Source: Candidatus Rokuibacteriota bacterium
GTDB lineage: Bacteria > Methylomirabilota > Methylomirabilia > Rokubacteriales > CSP1-6
Reading direction: 5' to 3'
DNA: 9,323 bases
NCBI GenBank assembly: GCA_003220195.1
Contig: QHRT01000193.1
Coordinates: 1-9,323, forward strand
The notes below the pieces were generated by a model. It was given only the letters and a program-made list of their open reading frames with translations. It had not been told where the DNA came from and made no database searches. Position 1 is the stretch's first letter. Each line of letters starts with the position of its first letter. The translations under genes were made by a program, and so were the position numbers. This document shows, piece by piece, positions 1-6,339 of the stretch.

Positions 1-360
1 CTCTTTCGCCTGGGCGCCGAAGACGATGATCGCGAGGTTGGTCAGCACGATCGACGTGGCGAGCGTCGCGATCAGCTGGACGTGCCACGACCGGTCGAGG
101 ATGGCGCGGATGATCGTCTGCTGGTAGAGCACGCCGGCGACGGCCATCGCGAGCCCGGCCAGGACCACCGCGAGCGCGTACGGCAGGCCGAGCACGCCGA
201 ACGCGAACCAGAACGCGTACGCGCCCAGCATGAAGAATTCGCCGTGCGCAAAGTTGACGAGCCTGACGACCCCGAACATCAGTGCCAGGCCCGTCGCCAC
301 CATGGCGTAGAGCGCGCCGAGCGTCAGCCCGTGCACCACCTGCTCGAGAAGATCGCTCAG
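1..360 (-). CDS. livH: Branched-chain amino acid ABC transporter permease, LivH type (partial, 3' end outside window)
   Basis: Inner-membrane permease of a Liv/HAAT-type ABC importer, which would pair with a LivM-like permease and two ATPases probably encoded further left. The first 120 codons are visible; the family is usually about 290 residues. The N-terminus has the LivH pattern: a GLTLGALYAMVATGLALMFG helix, then the signature VRLVNFAHGEFFMLGAY, then further hydrophobic helices. The frame is closed upstream by the TAG of the binding-protein gene at 382-384, so the start must lie within 381-336. No ATG is available there. A CTG at 360 gives M-S-D-L-L-E-Q, which matches the usual N-terminal length and sequence; GTG at 339 or 336 are the alternatives. 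No clear Shine-Dalgarno is visible, and the 21-nt gap after the binding-protein gene suggests translational coupling. The family is clear, the start codon is not, and the gene symbol denotes the family only. Confidence 0.9.
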   Translation of the reverse strand, partial: MSDLLEQVVHGLTLGALYAMVATGLALMFGVVRLVNFAHGEFFMLGAYAFWFAFGVLGLPYALAVVLAGLAMAVAGVLYQQTIIRAILDRSWHVQLIATLATSIVLTNLAIIVFGAQAKE

Positions 361-381
361 GGCCGGAGTCGCTCGTTCGGG

Positions 382-1539
382 CTACTTGAGCAGCGCCGGG
401 CTCGTCGGCAGCTTGTCGAGGATCTTGATCTGCCCGTCACGCATCTCGACCAGGATCATGGTGATCCACGCCTGGTGATGGTCGTCGAACTTGATCGGGC
501 CGATCGGGGTGTCTTTCACGTCGATCTGCTCGAGCGCATCCCGGATCGACTTGCGATCCGCCTTGCCGGTCTTCTTGATCGCCTGCTCGACCGCCGGCAC
601 GACCGCATGCTTGAACGTGATCGCGGCCAGGCTGCCGTGGATGCGCACCGGCGTCTTCCAGCGCTCGAGCCACTTCTTCTCCCACTCCGGATCGAGCGCT
701 GCGGCCCAGTACGTCGCTTCCACGATGCCGTCGCCGATCTTCGGATTGTCCTTCACCTGGTTCAGGAACTCGGGCGTCGCCATGCTGCCGCGCGCGTAGA
801 TCTTCTGCGTCAGGCCCAGCTCGCGGAACTGGCGCATGAACACGCTGCCGTCGGTGGCCAGCATGATCAGCAGCACGCCTTCGGGATTTGCGCGCTTCAG
901 CCGGGTGAGCAGGGGACGGTAATCGGACTGGCCGCGATCGAAGAACTCCGTCGACGCGAGCTTGATACCGGCCTTCTTGAACGCGGCCTCGTACGCTGCC
1001 GCGCCGCCGCGCCCGAAGTCGTCGTTCTGCGCCACCACCGTCACGGTTTTCGCCGACTTCGCGATGTGCTTCGAGAACGTGTACGCCATGATCTCGTCGT
1101 CGGTCGCGACGCGGAACGTCCACTCGTTGCCGCCCTTGCCCATGAGCTCGCGGATCTTCGGATTGCTGCACGACTCGATCACCATCGGGACCTCGAGCTC
1201 CTTGACGATCGGCATGGCGCCGAGACACGCGCCGCTGTGCGTCTGGCCGATGATGACGTCGACGTGATCGACGTCGACCAGCTTGCGCACCGCGCTCACC
1301 GCCTCGCCGGGGGTGCCCTTGTTGTCGGCGAAGAACGCCTCGACCTTGCGGCCCGCGATGCCGCCGCGCGCGTTGATCTCCTCGACGACCATCGTCGCCG
1401 CCCACGTCACGCCTTCGCCGGTGATCGCGGAGGGCCCGCTCATCGCGGACCCGAAGCCGACGCGGATCGGTGGTCCGTTCTGGGCCCAGGCGACGCTCGA
1501 AGCGAGGAGGGTCAAGAACAGCGCGGCGACGATGCTCAT
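382..1539 (-). CDS. livK: Branched-chain amino acid-type ABC transporter substrate-binding protein (LivK/Peripla_BP_6 family)
   Basis: Periplasmic type I solute-binding protein of 385 residues that would deliver a ligand to the LivH-type permease encoded 21 nt downstream. Residues 1-19 form a signal peptide (hydrophobic core ALFLTLLASSVAWA, likely cut near A19/Q20), although the n-region lacks the usual Arg or Lys. The mature part starts with the family pattern IRVGFGSAMSGPSAITGEG, followed by EEINARGGIAGRKVEAFFADN and KLVDVDHVDVIIGQTHSG, which form the first lobe and ligand cleft. The length is normal. A strong ribosome site, GGAGGA at 1545-1550, lies 5 nt before the ATG and fixes the start. 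Ligands in this family include branched-chain amino acids, amides, urea and aromatic acids, so the substrate is not fixed by sequence. The neighbouring amidohydrolase and hydrolase genes make an amide or amino-acid derivative plausible (inference). The symbol denotes the family only. Confidence 0.93.
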   Translation of the reverse strand: MSIVAALFLTLLASSVAWAQNGPPIRVGFGSAMSGPSAITGEGVTWAATMVVEEINARGGIAGRKVEAFFADNKGTPGEAVSAVRKLVDVDHVDVIIGQTHSGACLGAMPIVKELEVPMVIESCSNPKIRELMGKGGNEWTFRVATDDEIMAYTFSKHIAKSAKTVTVVAQNDDFGRGGAAAYEAAFKKAGIKLASTEFFDRGQSDYRPLLTRLKRANPEGVLLIMLATDGSVFMRQFRELGLTQKIYARGSMATPEFLNQVKDNPKIGDGIVEATYWAAALDPEWEKKWLERWKTPVRIHGSLAAITFKHAVVPAVEQAIKKTGKADRKSIRDALEQIDVKDTPIGPIKFDDHHQAWITMILVEMRDGQIKILDKLPTSPALLK

Positions 1540-1605
1540 TTCAGTCCTCCGTTCGGACTTCGAGGGTGCGCCTCGGCCAACGCACGGCGGAGCTGCCCTG
1601 CGCGT

Positions 1606-1695
1606 TCAACCCGACGTATGTCCGACCCACTGCGGGACCAGCACGATCAAGAGCCACACTGTCGAGGCCACGACCAGCGTGACGAGGAATCCCAC
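1606..1695 (-). other. Short hydrophobic reading frame, possible membrane helix relic or small membrane protein
   Basis: A frame of 29 codons from GTG 1695 to TGA 1606 encodes an almost uninterrupted hydrophobic run (FLVTLVVASTVWLLIVLV) followed by PQWVGHTSG and a stop. Upstream in the same frame lie several positive residues (TTRRQCATR) before a TGA some 16 codons further up. The layout of basic residues, one 18-20 residue helix and a short polar tail is that of a single-pass membrane segment. No ribosome site precedes the GTG. It could be the 3' end of a decayed membrane protein gene, a small membrane protein, or chance. I do not recognise a family. Confidence 0.2.
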
Positions 1696-1831
1696 TCGTG
1701 TCGCACACTGACGCCGTGTCGTCCCGGGCCGCGATGATCAGCAAGACCGTTTGCGTCGTCACGAGATCGACGCGCAGTCGCCACGCCGCCGGCTCGGTTC
1801 TCTCGAGTCTCCGCGCCACCGGCGCTCCCTG

Positions 1832-1876
1832 ACGACCCGCGCTTCGCGGCGGCACCAGACCGTTCAGGTGGATGTC
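1832..1876 (-). pseudogene. Relic of a DinB-like gene 3' end
   Basis: These 15 codons read DIHLNGLVPPRSAGR, against YVRLNGLVPPRSAGR at the end of the intact DinB-like gene (3525-3569): 12 of 15 residues are identical and 36 of 45 bases match. Six of the nine base differences are synonymous third-position changes, as expected if both copies evolved as coding sequence rather than being a recent DNA duplication. The stop codon TAG of the intact gene is CAG here, so the frame runs on. Upstream I find no further DinB similarity in any frame, so only the tail survives. It is most likely the remnant of a second DinB paralogue. Confidence 0.45.
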
Positions 1877-2125
1877 GCGTCGCCTTGAATCCATCCGCCT
1901 GCACGGTACAGCCCTCGTAGAGGCCGAGCAACACTGAGCCGCGAGCATTGAATCGCCTCGATCAGGATGGCGTAATGCTCCTTTGCAGGATGAACGCCGG
2001 AGGTCATCCGGCTCACGCCGTTCTGCCTTCGCCAATGGAGAATCACGTGAGCACGTTGCTGGCTTCGGCTTCGTCGATAGAGCGCTGCACGTCGTCGGCA
2101 AGAAGGAATCGTCTCAACCGGGCCT

Positions 2126-3516
2126 TTATTCCGTCGATGCTCGCGCTTCGTAGACCTGGCGGCCGTCCACGAACGTGAAGAGCACGCGCGTCGTGCCGAT
2201 CTCCTGCGGCCGGATCTTGAAGATGTCGCGGTCGATGATGATGAAGTCGGCGGCCTTGCCGACCTCGAGCGAGCCCGTCTCGCGGTCGCGGTGATTCACG
2301 TAGGCGCCCGCGATCGTGTACGCGGTCACCATCGTCTCGAGAGAAGCCCGTTCCGTCGGGATCCACGGCGCGCCGCGGGGATCCTTGGACGACTGGCGAG
2401 TGATGCCGACCTGGATCGCAAGGAACGGATCGGGCGTCGACACCGGCCAGTCGCTGCCCGCGACGATCACGGCGCCCGTCCTGGCGACGGAGCAGAACGG
2501 GTAGACGCGGCCGGCGCGCTTCGCTCCGATCAAGGGCACCATGTTCTCGTTGATCCACTCGTCCGCGAAGAACCAGAACGTCTCGAAGTTCGCCACCACG
2601 CCGAGCCGGGCGAGGCGCGGGATGTCTTTGGGGTCGATGAGCTGCAGGTGCGCGAGCTGGTGCCGGTTGTCCGATGGGCCGTTGGCCGCGCGAGTGAAGC
2701 TCCTTTTGCGCTTTGTCCAGGCCGTCCAGGGATTTCTCCCGGGGCAGCTTCGGGATGAACTTCTCGACGAGGTCCATCGCCGACTCGAGCAACGTCCCGC
2801 TCGGCGCGTTCGAGGCGTCCCGCACGATCCGCCCGCCCTCCGGGTCGTTCGTCTTCTCGGTGATGTCCGCCGCGACCAGAGCCGCCGAGTTCAGCCACGC
2901 CGAATGCCCATCGGCCCCGTAGAAGACCGCCGGCCGGTCGGGGATGACGGCATCCAGATCCGACTTCTTCGGCACGCCTCCCTCGAAGAGCGTGGGTATC
3001 CACCCGCTCCCGACCACCCATTCCAAGCTCGGGATGGTCCGCGGCGCACTTCCTGATCACCTCCAGCATCGTCTCCTTGTCCTTGACATCCTTCTCGCCG
3101 AGCAGGCAGCGCAGGCTCAGCACTCCGGCTTCCAGCATGTGCACGTGTGAGTCGATGAACCCGGGGAGAACGACCTGGCCACGTCGGGCCTCGATGAGAC
3201 GCCCACCGCGGCGGAGCCGATCGCGCGCCTCGGATGCCTTGCCGACATAGATGATCCTGCCGTCCTTGATCGCCATGCCGTCCGCCTGCGAGCGCTCCTC
3301 GTCCATGGTGCGTATGTCGCCCACGACCACGAGGTCTGCGTCCGCCACGACGCGCGCCGCTTCACTCGCCGCGCCGCCGATCAGCACACCGCGGGGAGGG
3401 CCGCTGCGATCGAGAATTCCCCGACCGGTTGACGTGGCCGGCCGCGCGAACGAGGCCACGGCATCCCTGGGCGGCTCCTCGCCGAACACGCTGCGCCCCG
3501 CTGGGGTCGGCGGCAC
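2126..3516 (-). pseudogene. YtcJ-like amidohydrolase (Amidohydro_3), broken by a frameshift and an internal deletion
   Basis: Metal-dependent amide/imide hydrolase family, split over three reading frames. Segment 1 (3516 to about 3027) has the family N-terminus DLVVVGDIRTMDEE, then QADGMAIKDGRIIYVG and the metal motif PGFIDSHVHM (H124, H126), ending at HPEL. Segment 2 (about 3026-2690) continues with EWVVGSGW, GGVPKKSDLDAVIPDRPAVF, DGHSAWLNSAAL and AQKELHSRG. Segment 3 (about 2692-2126) starts with RAANGPSDNRHQLAHLQLID and includes the metal-site sequence VIVAGSDWPVS and the C-terminal GSLEVGKAADFIIIDRD. A one-base insertion near 3024-3027 explains the first switch. At 2684-2692 AQKELHS is joined directly to RAANGP; relatives as I recall them have roughly 130-150 residues between these, including a metal/active-site part and the HxxGD region. 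GTG 3516 is 5 nt after the DinB stop; GTG 3387 is an alternative start. As read, the product cannot be functional. Confidence 0.85.
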
Positions 3517-3521
3517 CTCCT

Positions 3522-4064
3522 CTAGCGGCCGGCGCTGCGCGGCGGCACCAGGCCGTTGAGGCGGACGTACACCACCAGGTTGCCGTAGTGGTTGTTGTTG
3601 TCCTGGATCGCGGCGAGGATGGCCGACCAGCGCTGCACCTTCTGCCCGCGTACCTCGATCGGCTCGAGCGCCTTTTCCTCGGTGAGCCCGGCCCAGGCCT
3701 TCTCGCCGTAGTCGTAGCTCTCCCGGAGCGCCTTGATCAGCTCGTCGCGGCTCTTGAGGTTCTGGGCGGGGTTGCCCTTGTTTTCGCCGGTCACGCGGCT
3801 GAAGAACAGGTAGTTCTCGCCGACCAGATGGATGACGACGTCGCGGAAGCTCCGGACCTCCGGCGTCGGCTTGAAGTCGTACTTGTCCTCGGGCATGACC
3901 TCAACGAGGCCGGTGACCAGACTGCGGGTGCTCTCCCACGTGGCCTTGACCGGCGTGAGGAAGCTGGTCGCGGGGAGACTAGGCTGCGCGGCCGCGACTC
4001 CGGCGGTACCCAGGATCGCAAGCGCAACGGCTGCAAGGCTAGGAGTGAACGGATTCCTGATCAT
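3522..4064 (-). CDS. Secreted DinB-like (DinB_2 superfamily) protein
   Basis: A 180-residue protein with a DinB/YfiT-type four-helix fold. Residues 1-26 form a signal peptide (IRNPF, hydrophobic AAVALAILGTAGVA, cleavage after AAA near Q27), so it acts outside the cytoplasm. The mature part carries family signatures: MPEDKYDFKPTPEVRSFRDVVIHLVGENYLF in the middle and QDNNNHYGNLVVYVRLNGLVPP at the end. H79 and H159, with D155 one helical turn before H159, fit the usual metal-binding triad positions, with Asp in place of one His (family inference). DinB-fold proteins include metal- and thiol-dependent enzymes, but most exported ones are uncharacterised. Ribosome site GGAGGA at 4069-4074 precedes the ATG by 4 nt. 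The stop TAG (3522-3524) is 5 nt before the start of the amidohydrolase, so the two were probably cotranscribed. The family is clear; the function is unknown. Confidence 0.9.
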   Translation of the reverse strand: MIRNPFTPSLAAVALAILGTAGVAAAQPSLPATSFLTPVKATWESTRSLVTGLVEVMPEDKYDFKPTPEVRSFRDVVIHLVGENYLFFSRVTGENKGNPAQNLKSRDELIKALRESYDYGEKAWAGLTEEKALEPIEVRGQKVQRWSAILAAIQDNNNHYGNLVVYVRLNGLVPPRSAGR

Positions 4065-4125
4065 GCTTTCCTCCGATGCGGCAACGATTCCGGGATTGTT
4101 CCGTACTCATGCTGGTTCTGGCGCT

Positions 4126-5298
4126 TTACACAACGGCGAGCTCCTGGCTCGACCGCGTCAGGCGCCTGACTCCGGTTTCCGTTACCGCGACCGTGTCCTC
4201 CACCTGCACGCCGCCCCAGCCATGTTCGTAATACGGCGTCTCCACACAGAACACCATGCCCGGCTCGAGCGGCATGCTCGTCGCCGCGTTCAGCGTCGGC
4301 GGATCGTACGGCTCGAGACCGATGCCGTGACCCACGTGATGGCGCTGGTAGTGCGGGATGCCATTCGCGCGCGTTGCGGCCACGGCGGCGTCGAAGATGC
4401 GCGCGACCGGAACGCCGGGCTTCATTGCCGCCATCTCGGCGTTCTCGCCGGCGAGGATCGCCGCGTAGTAGCGCGCCAGCTTGTCGGATGGTTTCCCGAG
4501 CACGGCCGTCCGAGAGATGTCCGAACGGTAACTCTTGTAGATGCACCCGAGGTCGAAGCGGATCATCTCGCCGGACGCGAGCGCCCGCTCGGCCGGATAG
4601 ACGTCGGCGAGCGCCGCGCGATCGCCGAACGTCACGACGGTGAAGAAGGGCTCGGCGCCGCGCTCGAGCACCGTCGCCTCGTACGCGTACGCGGCCTGAC
4701 GCTCCGTCACGCCGGCCTTCAGCATCGATAACACCGCCGCGATCCCGTCTTCCGCGATCTGCGCCGCGCGCTCGAGCCGCGCGATCTCGTCCGCGCTCTT
4801 CACCATGCGCGCGCGCCGGAAGAGTTGATAGGCCGGGAACAACGTCGAGCCGCCGAGACGGCCCTCCAGGATCCGCCACGCCGCCGGGAACAGGCCGCTC
4901 TCGTCGACGCCGATGCGCCGGCCGAGCACGCCGAGATCGCCGAGTACTTTCACGAGCGCGTCCGCCGGACCCGGCATCGGCGAGGCGGTCCAGTCACGGA
5001 CTTTCTTGCCGACCGCGCCGGGATCGTCGGCGTACTCGAAGAAGAACTTGCCGTAGCAGGCGAGGTGATCCGCGTGGATGCCGTCGGCCGCGACACCCGT
5101 CGTGTCGATGAACGGAATCACCAGGCCCGTGCCCTGGCGCGTGAAGACGCCGTAGAGCTCGAGGCCGCGAAACAGCGCATGCGCGATCGACCGGAAGCCG
5201 GTGACGTAGTACAGGTTCTCGGTCGACGTCGCAACGATGGCGTCCAGGTCTTCGGCGTCGAGGACCGCGGTCAGGCGACGGGCGATGTGCTGATCCAT
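4126..5298 (-). CDS. M24 family metallo-hydrolase (Xaa-Pro peptidase/creatinase-like)
   Basis: A 390-residue pita-bread-fold protein: a creatinase-like N-terminal domain (about 10-150) and a C-terminal M24 domain (about 170-385). All five dinuclear metal ligands are visible: D249 (MIRFDLGC), D260 (SYRSDISRT), H324 (HHVGHGIGLEPYD), E353 (FCVETPYYE) and E367 (VQVEDTV). The spacings D249-D260 (11) and H324-E353 (29) match E. coli aminopeptidase P, and H320 matches its His350. Two other active-site histidines of that enzyme, His243 and His361, fall on D232 and Y331 here by ligand offset, so X-Pro peptidase activity is doubtful. Hydrolysis of a small amide or N-acyl compound is an alternative. No signal peptide, so cytoplasmic. 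Ribosome site GAGGAA (5305-5310), 6 nt from the ATG, fixes the start; it lies 30 nt after the preceding oxidoreductase gene. Confidence 0.92.
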   Translation of the reverse strand: MDQHIARRLTAVLDAEDLDAIVATSTENLYYVTGFRSIAHALFRGLELYGVFTRQGTGLVIPFIDTTGVAADGIHADHLACYGKFFFEYADDPGAVGKKVRDWTASPMPGPADALVKVLGDLGVLGRRIGVDESGLFPAAWRILEGRLGGSTLFPAYQLFRRARMVKSADEIARLERAAQIAEDGIAAVLSMLKAGVTERQAAYAYEATVLERGAEPFFTVVTFGDRAALADVYPAERALASGEMIRFDLGCIYKSYRSDISRTAVLGKPSDKLARYYAAILAGENAEMAAMKPGVPVARIFDAAVAATRANGIPHYQRHHVGHGIGLEPYDPPTLNAATSMPLEPGMVFCVETPYYEHGWGGVQVEDTVAVTETGVRRLTRSSQELAVV

Positions 5299-5328
5299 CG
5301 GGGATTCCTCAGTTCGTCGAACGAACTC

Positions 5329-6339
5329 TCACGTGAAGTTGGGGATGACCTCGCGTCCGAACAGCTCGATCGCCTCCTGCATCTCGGGCACGGTGTTGGC
5401 GACGAAGAGCATCCCGGACAGGGTCGTGACGCCGGCGTCCGCGTAGACGCGGATGCGCTCGGAAATTTCCTCGGGGCTACCGATCAGGTTACGCTGCTCG
5501 AAGCCGCCCTGCTGCTCGCGGAGCGTCGAGCGTTTCAGTGACTCGAGGTGCTTGAAGAGCTGCGAGGCGCGAAAGCGCCGGATCGCGTCGTCGTGCGTCC
5601 TCCCGATCGAGACCGCGAACTGGGGCGCGATGTCGATGCGAGAGCCGTCGCGCCCGACGCGCGCCGCGTGGCGGTGAATCTCCTCAACGCCGCTTTTGAT
5701 CTCCTCCGGCGCCAGCACCGCGGGCATCCAACCCTCCGCGTATTCGCCGGCGCGGCGTCGCACTTCGGCGTGGTTGCCGCCGGCGTACATCGGCAGCGGA
5801 GACTGCGCCGGCTTCGGGAAGCACTGCACGTCCTCGAAGCGCACGTGCTTGCCGCGGAACGTCGCGTTCCGCTCGGTGAACAGGAGACGAAGCGCGCGCA
5901 TGCCTTCGTCGACGATCGTGCCGCGGTGCACGTTCTTCGCGTCGGGGAACAGGGCCTCGTATTCCTCGCGGTACGCGCCGGCGCCGACGCCGAGAATCAC
6001 GCGGCCGCCGGAGAGCTGGTCGAGCGTCGCGACCTGCTTGGCGAGCACCGGGATCCCGCGCATCGGCAGCACGATGATGCCCGTCGCGACGCGGAGCCTG
6101 GTGGTGCGCGCGGCGACGTACGAGAACGTGATCAGCGGCTCGTAGAAGTTCGGCGGCTCGGGAAACTCGCGCTGCACGTACCGCTGCGTCGTCATGTGGT
6201 CGTTGCCCCACACGGAGTCGTACCCGAGGTGTTCGCAGAGGAGTGCCGTGGGGAGGATGTCGGCCGGCTTCGCGAACGGAATGGGATACATCATGCCTTC
6301 GATGCACGTGGGAATGTGCACGCCGAACTTCAACGGCAT
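5329..6339 (-). CDS. LLM class flavin/F420-dependent oxidoreductase (first of two)
   Basis: A 336-residue luciferase-like monooxygenase-superfamily TIM barrel. Features are an N-terminal strand MPLKFGVHIPT, then HLGYDSVWGNDHM (38-49), the segment TRLRVATGIIVLPMRGIPVLAKQVATLDQLSGGR (80-113), the phosphate-binding loop GVGAGAYREEY (117-127), and PLPMYAGGNHAEVRRRAGEYAEGW (181-204). The pattern is that of the TIGR03619-like F420 subfamily, in which reduced F420 or FMN serves as cofactor; the actual cofactor cannot be read from sequence. The length is normal. The ATG at 6339 overlaps the end of the upstream oxidoreductase gene by 10 nt and has its own ribosome site, GGAGGG at 6347-6352 (7 nt spacing), inside that gene, which argues for tight co-expression. 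The stop is 30 nt before the M24 gene. Substrate unknown. Confidence 0.93.
   Translation of the reverse strand: MPLKFGVHIPTCIEGMMYPIPFAKPADILPTALLCEHLGYDSVWGNDHMTTQRYVQREFPEPPNFYEPLITFSYVAARTTRLRVATGIIVLPMRGIPVLAKQVATLDQLSGGRVILGVGAGAYREEYEALFPDAKNVHRGTIVDEGMRALRLLFTERNATFRGKHVRFEDVQCFPKPAQSPLPMYAGGNHAEVRRRAGEYAEGWMPAVLAPEEIKSGVEEIHRHAARVGRDGSRIDIAPQFAVSIGRTHDDAIRRFRASQLFKHLESLKRSTLREQQGGFEQRNLIGSPEEISERIRVYADAGVTTLSGMLFVANTVPEMQEAIELFGREVIPNFT

Larger units (their letters stand above)
1540..2125. other. Gene-poor spacer between the amidohydrolase pseudogene and the ABC importer
   Basis: About 590 bases without a convincing intact gene on either strand. Open frames on the minus strand across 1541-2101 have compositions typical of frame shadows, apart from two local signals annotated separately: a DinB-like C-terminal relic at 1832-1876 and a hydrophobic short frame at 1606-1695. 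Parts of 1860-2110 look less GC-rich than the flanking genes. This region must carry the promoter of the importer genes if they are transcribed separately, but I could not find a convincing -35/-10 pair. I see no clear terminator after the amidohydrolase stop. The region reads as eroded coding debris from one or more lost genes (inference). Confidence 0.6.

Noticed and set aside
82..1737. Long plus-strand open frame (551 codons) opposite the importer genes
   Set aside because: Its product is dominated by Arg, His, Asp and Leu with no recognisable domain, and it lies antisense to the clear LivK and LivH genes. This is the usual shadow in GC-rich DNA.
1541..2101. Minus-strand open frame of 186 codons in the spacer
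   Set aside because: Only a 15-residue DinB-like patch is recognisable. The rest has mixed composition, no ribosome site and no coherent domain, so I annotate only the patch.
2043..2125. Possible small gene just after the amidohydrolase (frame ending ADDVQRSIDEAEASNVLT)
   Set aside because: It is a continuation of the amidohydrolase's second reading frame beyond the deletion, with no start or ribosome site of its own and no recognised family.
4065..4125. Possible promoter before the DinB-like gene (TTGTGT with a weak -10)
   Set aside because: No acceptable -10 hexamer at 16-18 nt. The 61-nt gap and same-strand neighbours fit continued operon transcription.
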